From contig JAZQDU010000016.1 in assembly GCA_045546915.1 (NCBI GenBank), positions 28,687 through 92,686 on the forward strand: DNA of 64,000 bases. The letters are read 5' to 3'. How positions within the stretch are numbered: the first letter of the stretch is position 1; the number at the start of each line of letters is the position of its first letter. This DNA comes from UMGS172 sp045546915 (GTDB taxonomy: Bacteria; Bacillota; Clostridia; Oscillospirales; Acutalibacteraceae). Position numbers and translations under genes: made by a program. Below are positions 9,179 through 17,818 of the stretch, one piece after another. The notes below the pieces were generated by a model, which worked only from the letters and a program-made list of their open reading frames with translations, made no database searches and was not told the origin of the DNA.

Positions 9179-9517
9179 TCATTTTTTACAATAAATTTTT
9201 AACATTTCGCAAAAATCGTTTACTGTCAGCAGTCTTATTCTGCTCCCCTTACACAGAGCATAACACGTTTCTTTACACTCCTCGTTTATACCGCAATCAA
9301 TAGCATACGCACGTACGTTATTAAGACCGCTATCCCATCCGAGTGTTTCAATTGCCATTTGAAGTTCGATATCTGCAGAAGACCCGCTTAGCATTACAGC
9401 ATAAAGTCTTGAATCACCATTTGTAGGTGCTACAATTTTAAGTACAAGCCACTTTATTACGCTGACAATTCCGATTATAAAGAAAACAACTATAATAATT
9501 CCTGCAAAAACATGCAT
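9179..9517 (-). CDS. Small single-pass membrane protein of unknown function
   Basis: I do not recognise the family. The 112-residue product starts with a strongly hydrophobic segment (about residues 3-28), then a soluble part with several cysteines (CGINEECKETC, CALC) and a C-terminal Cys. ATG 9517 has a close GAGG; the frame is open to a TTG at 9535 with no site. It lies between the cdaR terminator and recD2 and is probably co-transcribed with recD2. Confidence 0.6.
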   Translation of the reverse strand: MHVFAGIIIVVFFIIGIVSVIKWLVLKIVAPTNGDSRLYAVMLSGSSADIELQMAIETLGWDSGLNNVRAYAIDCGINEECKETCYALCKGSRIRLLTVNDFCEMLKIYCKK

Positions 9518-9594
9518 AACCTCACCACATTTCAAAAAATAATAACGCTTTTTGCACTATCAGTACATTTTATGAAACACAGCAAGTCCTTGTC

Positions 9595-9634
9595 AAAAAA
9601 GACCGTGGGTAGTTTCTGCCCCAACGGTCTTTTT
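9595..9634 (-). terminator. Intrinsic terminator after cdaR
   Basis: AAAAAGACCGT pairs with ACGGTCTTTTT across a purine-rich loop, with a T run on the minus strand directly after the cdaR stop. The A/T flanks make it look able to work in both directions. Confidence 0.85.
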
Positions 9635-9636
9635 AA

Positions 9637-10986
9637 TTATATTACATCAACCTCAACGTTTTTTACGCTTATATTGGTCATCCATGCTCTATACTTTGCA
9701 TTGACTGAAACAACAATTGTTTTGGAAACATTGTTTTCAGCACAGTCAACGGTTAAGTTAATATCGCTCTCTTTTAATTTTCTGATGTCACCGGCATTAC
9801 CGCAAATTGTGATTTTTATGGCTCCCGTGTATTTTACCATCCATGAACTTTCTCCCGTATTTATAAGTTTTATTTTATCGGGAGTAATGGTTATTTCTTT
9901 GCTCGAAAGTTTACCACCAAAATCAATCTCAACAATAATTTCCTGAGTGCCATCTGCAATTTCAACACCGTCTTCAAGTATGAAAGACCTTAAGAAAGAA
10001 TCATTGTTTTCCTTGATTTGAGAAAAATCGATAGGTGCAAGTTTTATACCATTAACTTTAAGCTCATCTATCTTATCCGCAGGGCCTTTAACCTCTATTT
10101 GCGTAATCGGTTTTGCCTTTGCTTTAACAAGTTCGTTGTTAGGATATAGCGTAAACTTAGGCATACCGCTTTGTGATTCCAAGTAATAGGCAGGAAGATT
10201 AGTGAACGTCGGCACAATTGTAACCATTGCACGTTTAAACACAACCACACGAAGATAAAATTCGTTATCATACTGTAATGAACCCGAATCAACTTGGTTA
10301 CCCAACGCATCATAAAAAGTAAGTACAACATCATGGAAATTATGCGATTCAGATGAAACTTCCGCATTAGTCAGTACAGGTTTTGCAACCACCTTGCTTA
10401 TTGCCGATATAAACTCTGACGGACCCTTTACAGAAAGCGACGTTATTTCAGCACCCTCGGAATCGTCACGACGAAGTTTACTTTTATCTGTGTCAATTTC
10501 ACAGCCCTCGGCAAGAAAATCTACATATTCCGAAACATCAATTTGAACCGGCACTTCGGCAGCCGTACTGTAATCGTATACAACCTGGATATAAGACGGC
10601 GAAATGCTTACTATTTCACAGTCGTTTTTAGCAACCGACGCGGTAAGGGTAAGTACATATGTTCCCGGTTTTGAAACCTCAGAATATGATTTAACCGAAA
10701 CAGATATATCATCCTTAGATACGGTACTTACAATATAGCCCGGACCGTTAACGGTAACCGAAACTGATTGAGTATACTCACCAAGAGGTATCAAAGCTCG
10801 GTCATTATCGTCCTTTTGGTCAGCAACCGAAACCGATATATCGTTAAAAGTAATATCACGCGACGGATTTTCGGTAATATCTATGACAAGCCAAAAAATA
10901 ATGGCTAAAATAACCGAAAAAGCTACAAGAAACTTTTTATTGTCAAACAATTTATTAATCCACGATACCGGGTTTAGATTAATCAT
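9637..10986 (-). CDS. cdaR: CdaR, YbbR-domain regulator of CdaA
   Basis: Membrane-anchored extracytoplasmic protein that modulates the diadenylate cyclase CdaA. One N-terminal membrane helix (about residues 18-37) is followed by several YbbR-type beta repeats, each ending in a pattern like SVTVNGPGYIV, SLSVKGPSEFI and QIEVKGPADKI. About 449 residues. ATG 10986 is preferred; AGGAG lies 10 bases upstream, while the earlier GTG is almost on the site. It follows cdaA by 30 bases. The usual third member, glmM, is not next to it. Confidence 0.92.
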   Translation of the reverse strand: MINLNPVSWINKLFDNKKFLVAFSVILAIIFWLVIDITENPSRDITFNDISVSVADQKDDNDRALIPLGEYTQSVSVTVNGPGYIVSTVSKDDISVSVKSYSEVSKPGTYVLTLTASVAKNDCEIVSISPSYIQVVYDYSTAAEVPVQIDVSEYVDFLAEGCEIDTDKSKLRRDDSEGAEITSLSVKGPSEFISAISKVVAKPVLTNAEVSSESHNFHDVVLTFYDALGNQVDSGSLQYDNEFYLRVVVFKRAMVTIVPTFTNLPAYYLESQSGMPKFTLYPNNELVKAKAKPITQIEVKGPADKIDELKVNGIKLAPIDFSQIKENNDSFLRSFILEDGVEIADGTQEIIVEIDFGGKLSSKEITITPDKIKLINTGESSWMVKYTGAIKITICGNAGDIRKLKESDINLTVDCAENNVSKTIVVSVNAKYRAWMTNISVKNVEVDVI

Positions 10987-11016
10987 TTCCGTCACGCTCC
11001 TTTCCTAAAACTTTGA

Positions 11017-11922
11017 TTATTCTTCCGAAGTTTTACGGTTTTCCTTTTGATTTCGCTTGAAAAATTTTGTGAATTTATTTTGTCCGCCATCATTATCATC
11101 GGTAAGTAATTCACTATACAGTTTTTCTTTTAATGTTACCTGATTTAAGCCACGTTCTATAGTGCCGTTAATGCATACCGATATTTTACCGGTTTCCTCC
11201 GACACAACAACTACCAAAGCATCGGACGACTCACTCATACCAACTGCGGCACGGTGCCTTGTTCCAAGTTCCTTACTGAGTTCGTTATTAGAAGTCAAAG
11301 GCAAAATACAGCCTGCTGATAAAATGGTATTTTTACGCACCACAACACCGCCATCGTGCAACGGTGATTTCGGATAAAACAAATTTTTTATAAGTTCTTC
11401 AGATACATCTGCATTAATGCCGGTACCTGTTGCAGTAATTTCACCGAGTGGTGTCGAGCGCTCGAAAACAATAAGTGCTCCAACTTTATCGTCTGACATT
11501 GAACTGCAAGCCTTACAAATATTGTCAATACTGCTCTTTATCTTTTCGTTTCCTGCTGTCTCGTGATTGTTTCCAATCCAACCGAAGCTGCTATGCCCCA
11601 TTCTTTCCAAAGCATGGCGCAACTCCGGCTGGAAAATAATTGCAATAGCGATAATGGCGTAATCGAAAAACTTAACGAGCAACCATTTTAACGAAATCAA
11701 ATCAAACCACTGCGCCATAACCCAGACAAGCAAAAGAAAAAGCAAGCCTTTTATGAGGATTTTAGCACGCGTTTCTTTGAAAAAGCCAACCGCCTTGTAA
11801 ATAATGTAAGCGATAATAACAATATCGATAATATCAGCAATACGGATATCAGCAAAGGCTAAAAATATCTGAGCAAAAAAGCCTCTGATAATCTCAAATA
11901 CGGAAACAAAAAACTCTTGCAT
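11017..11922 (-). CDS. cdaA: Diadenylate cyclase CdaA
   Basis: Makes cyclic di-AMP from two ATP; the messenger controls potassium and osmolyte balance and cell-wall homeostasis in Firmicutes. Three N-terminal membrane segments (about 30-45, 57-72, 86-98) precede the DAC domain, whose active-site motifs DGG (190-192) and GTRHRAA (220-226) are intact. 301 residues. With cdaR downstream and the degrading enzyme gdpP at 44-46 kb, both arms of the pathway are in the window. Confidence 0.96.
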   Translation of the reverse strand: MQEFFVSVFEIIRGFFAQIFLAFADIRIADIIDIVIIAYIIYKAVGFFKETRAKILIKGLLFLLLVWVMAQWFDLISLKWLLVKFFDYAIIAIAIIFQPELRHALERMGHSSFGWIGNNHETAGNEKIKSSIDNICKACSSMSDDKVGALIVFERSTPLGEITATGTGINADVSEELIKNLFYPKSPLHDGGVVVRKNTILSAGCILPLTSNNELSKELGTRHRAAVGMSESSDALVVVVSEETGKISVCINGTIERGLNQVTLKEKLYSELLTDDNDGGQNKFTKFFKRNQKENRKTSEE

Positions 11923-12001
11923 TATCGCACATCCTTTCCAAAACGGTTATATCTATCAATACACAATATATTGTAGCATACAAGTTGCTCAGTATCAATA
12001 G

Positions 12002-13156
12002 TTATTTTAAATTTTTTCTCGGAAAAATTATTTTTTTTACACTTTCTACCAATGCATCGGCTTGGTCTTTAGTATTATAAGAAGAACAGCAAATTCTTAC
12101 TGTGCCGATATCAATAGTTCCAAGCCTTCTGTGAGCCATCGGTGCGCAATGAAGGCCAGCCCTGACAGCAATATTGTCATTACCTAAATAAGTTGCCGTT
12201 TGGTCAGATGATAAACCGTTTACATTAAACGACAATGTCGGAACATACTCACCAAACTTAGGCTTCGGTGTATAAAGCACAACTCCGTCTAATTTTGACA
12301 GTTGCTCATAAATATAACCCGCCAACTGAAGTTCGTGGCGGTAAATCTTGTCTGTTCCCCGTGACATAACATAATCAAGTCCTGCCGATATGCCTAAAAT
12401 TCCGGGCACGTTCAAGGTTCCGCTTTCATACCTGTCAGGAAATTCATCAGGTTGTTCATATCCTGCAGAAAACGAGCCTGTACCACCCTCAAATACCGTT
12501 TCAGGAATTTCACCCAATGAAATCAGTATGCCAATCCCCATCGGAGCATAAAGTCCTTTATGCGGTGCTATACAAAGATAATCAATCATAGAATTTTTCA
12601 TGTTGATATCCAGTATACCGGCTGATTGTGCTGCATCTACCATAAACGGAACATTTCTCTCGGCACAAATCATGCCTATTTCTTTTATTGGCAAAACATA
12701 ACCTGTAACATTAGATGCATGTGTCACAGCAACTAATCGGGTGTCTTTAGTTATAAGTCTTTCGAATGACCTTACAGTTGCATCCCTATCCCCAAATATG
12801 ACCTCTGCGTAATCTACGTCAACACCGTTTTTCTGCAGTTTATAAAGAGGTCTTGCAACCGCGTTGTGTTCTAAACTTGAAGTTACAACATGGTCACCGG
12901 GACGGCAAACTCCTTTCAAAACAAGGTTTATAGCACCGGTGCAGTTGGGCGTAAATACCACCCTTTCGGGTGCATCGGCACCAAAAAAGGTTGATATTTT
13001 TTTGCGACAATTGTATATTTCTTCCGAACACTTGACCGACTGTTCATAACCGCCTCTGCCCGGATTGACCGACATCTGATTTAGTGCACGGTTAACAGCA
13101 CTAATAACTTCTTTGGGTTTTACACCGGTTGTAGCGGCGTTGTCAAAATATATCAC
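12002..13156 (-). CDS. Cysteine desulfurase-like class V aminotransferase
   Basis: PLP enzyme of the NifS/SufS superfamily, in the branch often annotated as cysteine desulfurase family protein. Visible features are FDNAATT at the N-terminus, the SSLEHNAV segment, DAAQSAG, the PLP lysine in APHKGLYAP (Lys200), SGTLN near 245, and the active-site cysteine in RAGLHCAP (Cys337). 384 residues. GTG start; the GTG overlaps the TGA of the DUF3343 gene. No IscU or Suf genes are near, and the DUF3343 pairing points to a sulfur or selenium transfer role rather than general Fe-S assembly. That role is inference. Confidence 0.85.
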   Translation of the reverse strand: MIYFDNAATTGVKPKEVISAVNRALNQMSVNPGRGGYEQSVKCSEEIYNCRKKISTFFGADAPERVVFTPNCTGAINLVLKGVCRPGDHVVTSSLEHNAVARPLYKLQKNGVDVDYAEVIFGDRDATVRSFERLITKDTRLVAVTHASNVTGYVLPIKEIGMICAERNVPFMVDAAQSAGILDINMKNSMIDYLCIAPHKGLYAPMGIGILISLGEIPETVFEGGTGSFSAGYEQPDEFPDRYESGTLNVPGILGISAGLDYVMSRGTDKIYRHELQLAGYIYEQLSKLDGVVLYTPKPKFGEYVPTLSFNVNGLSSDQTATYLGNDNIAVRAGLHCAPMAHRRLGTIDIGTVRICCSSYNTKDQADALVESVKKIIFPRKNLK

Positions 13157-13377
13157 GACATATTAACCCTTTCCATTATCACGCGAACACCGGCCGAATT
13201 CAACAATTTTCGCGAATCGGATGCGTCATTCTCGTTAACTGTTATTCCAAAAAGGCAGCCACCAACGGTGCCGCCTTGTATTTTCCTTATTTCATTTTTA
13301 ATTCCTTGCGATTTTAAAACCTCAGCGCCTTTTAAAGCATTAGTTGAGGTCGTTGTTATAAAAGCAACCTTTTTCAT
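13153..13377 (-). CDS. DUF3343 protein, putative Se/S carrier
   Basis: 74-residue protein that resembles the DUF3343 family, described as a putative selenium/sulfur carrier-like domain. The visible pattern is VAFITTTSTNALKGAEVLK, then a glycine-rich GGCLFGI segment with a central cysteine. The start ATG 13377 is fixed by AAGGAGGG with a 6-base gap; the longer frame upstream is not supported. Its stop overlaps the start of the desulfurase-like gene, so the two are coupled and probably work together. Confidence 0.75.
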   Translation of the reverse strand: MKKVAFITTTSTNALKGAEVLKSQGIKNEIRKIQGGTVGGCLFGITVNENDASDSRKLLNSAGVRVIMERVNMS

Positions 13378-13464
13378 TCCTTCCCTCCTTAAATCATCAA
13401 ACATCTTAAGGGTATAAAAACCCCTTCTACATTTTATGCTCAATTTCGAGGAAGGACAAAGTAT

Positions 13465-14535
13465 TTATTTTAAGGATGCAGACTTATATTTATCATCATT
13501 TAACCACAAATCTTTAACCACAATAACCGCAAGAGGCAAAACCAAAATACCCGCCGCACCAAAGAACTTCAGTCCTAAAAATACCGATGCCAGCATGACT
13601 ATCGGGTGAAGTCCCACTCGCTTTCCTATTACTTTAGGTTCGGCAAAATTCCTTACAGCAGTGATAACCACATAAAGTATAATTATCGATATAGCCTTTC
13701 TTGTGTTGCCAAAAAGAGCTGCAAAAATCGCCCAAGGTACGAGAACAGTACCAGAACCGAAAACCGGCAAAATATCAACAATTGCAGTTATCGCCGCTAT
13801 AACCAACGCATATTCGCTACCAATAAGGCTTAATCCTATAAATAATTCAATAAATGTAATCGCCATTATAACCACATAACCCTTTAGCATACCGGTTACG
13901 TTGCTTAAAAGGTTGTTCTTTGCAAAAACGAGTCCTTTTGACACGTTTTTGGGCAATTTTTCTTTAATATACCGACAAATTTCGTCATAATCTTTGGCAA
14001 AATAGGCACTTGAGACAATCATGACCACCACCGCCAAAACAACAAGCGGTACTCCTGCTGCAACGTTTCTCGCGACTGTCGTTACAAAATTTGCCAACTC
14101 ACCTGTTACCGAATCAACAGTTGCCGACGGCAATTTGCCCACAATAGACTCGGCACCATCGGGCAATCGACCTATAAACCCGTTGATTTTATCGGAAATT
14201 GATTGAAAGGCAACTGAAACTTGGTCCACAAACTGAGGCAACTCGTCTATTAATCGGTTTAGTTGTCGATACAAGGCATACCCTATCCATGTCAAAAGAC
14301 AACCTGCCAAAATATAAACTGTCAAAACCGCTGCTACCGAAACCGCTTTTTTCTTAATTCTAAACTTTGTCGAGACAGCGTTTGCCAATCGTTGAAGCAG
14401 CACCGTTATGAGCGCGGAAAGTGCAAAAGGCAAAAGCGGCCCCGATAACAGTTTCAGCACAAAATAAGCAAAAACTGTAACGGTAATATAAAAAGCAGAT
14501 TTTATTAAGAAATCCTTTTGTTTTACGGTGTCCAA
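13465..14535 (-). CDS. ytvI: AI-2E family transporter, YtvI-type sporulation membrane protein
   Basis: Polytopic membrane protein of the AI-2E/UPF0118 superfamily; it most resembles YtvI, a sporulation integral membrane protein of Firmicutes. 356 residues with about eight hydrophobic segments and a periplasm-facing amphipathic stretch near 85-130. An in-frame stop lies directly before TTG 14535, and no ATG or GTG follows for a long distance, so TTG is the most likely start although no good ribosome-binding site is seen. Superfamily membership is secure; the YtvI label is by resemblance and would imply a spore former. Confidence 0.75.
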   Translation of the reverse strand: MDTVKQKDFLIKSAFYITVTVFAYFVLKLLSGPLLPFALSALITVLLQRLANAVSTKFRIKKKAVSVAAVLTVYILAGCLLTWIGYALYRQLNRLIDELPQFVDQVSVAFQSISDKINGFIGRLPDGAESIVGKLPSATVDSVTGELANFVTTVARNVAAGVPLVVLAVVVMIVSSAYFAKDYDEICRYIKEKLPKNVSKGLVFAKNNLLSNVTGMLKGYVVIMAITFIELFIGLSLIGSEYALVIAAITAIVDILPVFGSGTVLVPWAIFAALFGNTRKAISIIILYVVITAVRNFAEPKVIGKRVGLHPIVMLASVFLGLKFFGAAGILVLPLAVIVVKDLWLNDDKYKSASLK

Positions 14536-14622
14536 CTAAGTCACACAGCCCTTCAATAATCAATTAGTTAAAATATACAAAAATGTTTTTTGCAAAAGCA
14601 AAACAAATATTAAAAATTGTTC

Positions 14623-14651
14623 TTGCATTTACAAGTTTAATGTGTTATAGT
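14623..14651 (+). promoter_or_regulatory. Sigma-A type promoter of pheB-hom-lysC
   Basis: TTGCAT and TATAGT separated by 17 bases with a TGT just before the -10 element, 41 bases upstream of the pheB start. Confidence 0.65.
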
Positions 14652-14691
14652 GTTTCTTGTTCAAGAACATTGTTTTCGTGAGGTGGATACA

Positions 14692-15126
14692 TTGAGCAAA
14701 GGAATGCTGCTTGTAAGTACCGACGTTTTGCCCGAAGTTTACTCAAAAGTAATTAAAGCAAAAAAACTTTTGTCTTCAGGTCAAGTGAAAACCGCAAGCG
14801 AAGCTTTAAAAATTTGCGGAATTTCAAGAAGCGCATATTATAAGTATAAGGATTCTGTATTTGAGTATACGCATCCGTTGGGTGAAATAGTATCTTTACA
14901 GGCTGTCTTACGCGACCGTGCCGGTGTTTTATCTGCTTTCTTGCAAACACTTTACAGTTGCGGCGGTAATATAATGACCGTTAATCAAGGGTTGCCAGTT
15001 TCAGGCACCGCCTCGGTTTCGGTATCTGTTAGAATTCCGGAAAACAATTTTGATGTAACAAATATGATTGAATCATTGATTAAATTAGACGGCGTAGTAA
15101 CAGTAAAACGCATACTCGGCGAATAA
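14692..15126 (+). CDS. pheB: ACT domain protein PheB (UPF0735), TTG start
   Basis: Small ACT-domain protein usually encoded next to homoserine dehydrogenase in Firmicutes; likely an amino-acid-sensing regulator, although the name comes from an old chorismate mutase assignment. The N-terminal half (about residues 5-60) looks like a helix-turn-helix (KTASEALKICGISRSAYYKYKD) and the C-terminal half is an ACT domain (VSLQAVLRDRAGVLSAFLQ). TTG 14692 is chosen because GAGG lies 8 bases upstream; that gives 144 residues, the family length. It leads the aspartate operon. Confidence 0.85.
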   Translation: MSKGMLLVSTDVLPEVYSKVIKAKKLLSSGQVKTASEALKICGISRSAYYKYKDSVFEYTHPLGEIVSLQAVLRDRAGVLSAFLQTLYSCGGNIMTVNQGLPVSGTASVSVSVRIPENNFDVTNMIESLIKLDGVVTVKRILGE

Positions 15127-15145
15127 TTTTAAAGGAAGTGTAAAA

Positions 15146-16384
15146 ATGGTTGATATTGCAGTTATGGGTCACGGAACTGTAGGTTCAGGCGTAGTTGACG
15201 TTCTTATAAACAACTCAACAGTTATTTCAAAAAGGGTAAAAGACGATATTAATGTTAAATATATTCTTGATTTGCGCGATTTTCCCGATTTGCCTTACAG
15301 CGAGAAATTTATTAAAGACTTTAATATTATTTTGAACGACCCCGATATTAAGGTTGTCGCTGAGGTTATGGGCGGTGTTAATCCTGCTTATGAATTCACA
15401 AAGTCTTGCCTTCTGGCAGGTAAAAGCGTTGTAACCTCCAACAAAGAGTTGGTTGCTCAAAAAGGTGCAGAACTTTTAAAAATAGCCGAAATGAACAATG
15501 TTAATTATTTGTTTGAAGCAAGTGTAGGCGGCGGTATACCGGTACTTCGTCCTATCGCCCAATGCCTTGCAGCAAATAATATTACTGAGGTTGTCGGCAT
15601 TTTAAACGGAACCACTAATTTTATTATGACTAAAATGTTAAAAGACGGATTGTCCTTTGACGAAGCATTATTAGAGGCTCAACGTTTAGGTTATGCCGAA
15701 AAAGACCCTACGGCAGACATTGAAGGTCATGACGCTTGCCGTAAAATTTGTATTTTGGCAGCACTTTCATTTGGTAAACATGTTTATCCCGACAGTGTTC
15801 ACACCGAGGGCATTACCAAAATCACAGCCGCCGATACCGCATATGCCGATTTTGCAGGATGCGTCATTAAACTCATCGGCAGAGCAAAACTAAACGATGA
15901 TAACAAATGCACAATTACAGTCTACCCCGCTTTTGTAAGCAATACTAACCAGTTGTCACACGTAAACGATGTATTCAATGCCATCACTGTCAAAGGTGAC
16001 GCAGTAGGTGATGTTGTTTTCTACGGCAGAGGTGCTGGAAAACTGCCGACAGCCAGTGCAGTTGTGGCCGATATTATTGACTGTGCAAAGCATCTGCACG
16101 CACGTAAATATTTATCTTGGGACGATGCCGGAAGCGATTATATCGCTGATTATGAAAACGATACTGTAAGAATGTATGTACGTTGCACAGCAAACATTGA
16201 CAGGCTTGAATTAAAGCATGAAGCCGAAAAACTATTCGGTGAAATAAAAATTCTCGGACGAAACGGAGAGGCAGATAACGAACTTGCATTCATAACCCCG
16301 TTTGCAACCGAGCGAGAACTCAAAAACATTTTATCAAAACTTACGGCGGGAAGCGTTGTCACTACCGTTCGTGTACTTGATTAA
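15146..16384 (+). CDS. hom: Homoserine dehydrogenase
   Basis: Reduces aspartate semialdehyde to homoserine, the branch point to threonine and methionine. The N-terminal nucleotide-binding loop GHGTVGSGVVDVL, the catalytic region ILNGTTNFIMTKM near 150-165 and DIEGHDACRKICILAALSFG near 195-215 are all present. A C-terminal ACT domain (residues about 340-412) suggests feedback by threonine. 412 residues, full length, with an AAGGAAGTG site. It lies 19 bases after pheB and 39 bases before lysC. Confidence 0.97.
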   Translation: MVDIAVMGHGTVGSGVVDVLINNSTVISKRVKDDINVKYILDLRDFPDLPYSEKFIKDFNIILNDPDIKVVAEVMGGVNPAYEFTKSCLLAGKSVVTSNKELVAQKGAELLKIAEMNNVNYLFEASVGGGIPVLRPIAQCLAANNITEVVGILNGTTNFIMTKMLKDGLSFDEALLEAQRLGYAEKDPTADIEGHDACRKICILAALSFGKHVYPDSVHTEGITKITAADTAYADFAGCVIKLIGRAKLNDDNKCTITVYPAFVSNTNQLSHVNDVFNAITVKGDAVGDVVFYGRGAGKLPTASAVVADIIDCAKHLHARKYLSWDDAGSDYIADYENDTVRMYVRCTANIDRLELKHEAEKLFGEIKILGRNGEADNELAFITPFATERELKNILSKLTAGSVVTTVRVLD

Positions 16385-16423
16385 TTGTAAACAAAGCTGA
16401 TTTTAAAGTTTGGAGGCAAAAAA

Positions 16424-17632
16424 ATGGCTTTAATAGTAAAAAAATTCGGAGGCTCATCGGTTGCCAACGCTGAAAAATTATTCAACGTTGCAAAAATTAT
16501 CACCGATGACTACAAAAAAGGCAACGACGTTGTAGTTGTTGTTTCGGCTCAGGGCGACACTACCGACGACCTTATTGAAAAAGCAAACGAAATTTACCCT
16601 GTAAACCCGCCCAAAAGAGAAATGGATATGTTGTTGTCGGCAGGAGAACAGATTTCGATTTCGTTGCTTGCTATGGCAATACAAAAATTAGGTTGTCCCT
16701 CAATTTCATTACTCGGTTGGCAAGCAGGATTCCAGACCGACTCAAAGCATATGCTTGCACGAATCAAAAAGGTTGACGGCGAACGCATCAAAAACGAACT
16801 CGACAAGAAGAATATTGTTATCATTGCCGGTTTCCAAGGTCTTAACAAGCACGACGATATCACAACACTCGGTCGTGGCGGTTCTGACACAAGTGCTGTT
16901 GCAATAGCAGCATCAATGCACGCAGACCTTTGCCAAATTTACACCGATGTTGACGGTGTTTACACCGCCGACCCGAGAAAGGTTACCGGCACCAAGAAAA
17001 TGGACGAGATAACCTATGATGAAATGCTTGAGCTTGCTACTTTGGGCGCTCAGGTTCTCAACAACCGTTCGGTTGAAATGGCTAAAAAATACGGTGTAGA
17101 ACTCGAAGTTCTTTCAAGTCTTGAAAATAAACCCGGCACAATTGTCAAGGAGGTAGTTAAAATGGAAAAAATGCTCGTTAAAGGTGTCGCTTGCGATAAA
17201 GATACCCTTGTAATTTCAATAGTTGGTCTTAAAGACACCCCCGGTGTTGCTTTTAAAGTTTTCAACCAACTCAGTATGAAAAATGTTAATGTTGACATTA
17301 TTTTACAGTCGGTCGGCCGTGACGGTACTAAGGATATCACCTTCACCGCACCCATGAACCAAAAGGCCGATATAATTGATGCTTTGAACATTCTTCGCGA
17401 TAAACTGAACATTCAGGATATTGTAATTAATGATAAAATGGGTAAAGTATCTATTGTTGGTGCCGGTATGGAAACACATCCCGGTGTTGCTTCTAAAATG
17501 TTTGAAGCATTATCAGATGCAGGTATCAACATTCATATGATTTCTACGAGCGAAATCAAAATTTCTGTTCTTATCAATATTGATGATTGCCAAAGAGCAG
17601 TTCAGGTTGTTCACGACGCCTTTATTAACTAA
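16424..17632 (+). CDS. lysC: Aspartate kinase
   Basis: Phosphorylates aspartate in the first step towards lysine, threonine and methionine. The N-terminus KKFGGSSVANAEKL, the ATP/aspartate region LGRGGSDTSAVAIAA and VDGVYTADPR are intact, and two ACT domains fill residues about 260-402. 402 residues. A ribosome-binding site and in-frame ATG lie inside the gene (17147-17164), matching the alpha2-beta2 aspartokinase II arrangement of Bacillus subtilis (separate entry). Confidence 0.97.
   Translation: MALIVKKFGGSSVANAEKLFNVAKIITDDYKKGNDVVVVVSAQGDTTDDLIEKANEIYPVNPPKREMDMLLSAGEQISISLLAMAIQKLGCPSISLLGWQAGFQTDSKHMLARIKKVDGERIKNELDKKNIVIIAGFQGLNKHDDITTLGRGGSDTSAVAIAASMHADLCQIYTDVDGVYTADPRKVTGTKKMDEITYDEMLELATLGAQVLNNRSVEMAKKYGVELEVLSSLENKPGTIVKEVVKMEKMLVKGVACDKDTLVISIVGLKDTPGVAFKVFNQLSMKNVNVDIILQSVGRDGTKDITFTAPMNQKADIIDALNILRDKLNIQDIVINDKMGKVSIVGAGMETHPGVASKMFEALSDAGINIHMISTSEIKISVLINIDDCQRAVQVVHDAFIN
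17147..17632 (+). CDS. Internal start for the aspartokinase beta (ACT-only) subunit
   Basis: Inside lysC a perfect AAGGAGG (17147-17153) sits 8 bases before an in-frame ATG at 17162, codon 247. Translation from it gives a 156-residue product consisting of the two ACT domains. In Bacillus subtilis LysC the beta subunit starts at essentially the same codon (about 246), so I infer an in-phase overlapping gene here. The span listed includes the site; the coding part is 17162-17632. Confidence 0.7.
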   Translation, partial: KEVVKMEKMLVKGVACDKDTLVISIVGLKDTPGVAFKVFNQLSMKNVNVDIILQSVGRDGTKDITFTAPMNQKADIIDALNILRDKLNIQDIVINDKMGKVSIVGAGMETHPGVASKMFEALSDAGINIHMISTSEIKISVLINIDDCQRAVQVVHDAFIN

Positions 17633-17639
17633 TAAATAA

Positions 17640-17747
17640 TTATCACAGAGTAGAAACCGATGCGTTAAGTGCTTTTGGGACGGGGAGTTGCTCAAAAGAC
17701 GAAGGGCTTTGGGCTTGCGGTTACGGTTTCGCATCCCGCTGTTATAA
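17640..17747 (+). promoter_or_regulatory. Tetrahydrofolate (THF) riboswitch
   Basis: The region matches the known THF riboswitch from conserved blocks read directly: GAGTAG near the 5' end, GCGTTAAGTG, GGGACGGGGAGTTG, GACGAAGGG and GGTTTCGCATCCCGCT at the 3' end. The outer P1 helix is TTATCACAG with CTGTTATAA (8 of 9 pairs). It stands between lysC and folT, the usual gene under this riboswitch, and is followed by an intrinsic terminator. Confidence 0.92.
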
Positions 17748-17770
17748 TAAGAAGCAATGCATTAATGTCA

Positions 17771-17818
17771 AACACTCCTTATTATTCAGTAAGATGAACT
17801 AATAAGGAGTGTTTTTTT
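17771..17818 (+). terminator. Riboswitch-controlled terminator that contains the folT ribosome-binding site
   Basis: Thirteen perfect base pairs (17771-17783 with 17801-17813) and a 17-base loop, followed by seven T. The 3' arm contains AAGGAG, which is also the ribosome-binding site for folT (GTG at 17819). Forming the hairpin would therefore both end transcription and hide the site. Confidence 0.88.
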
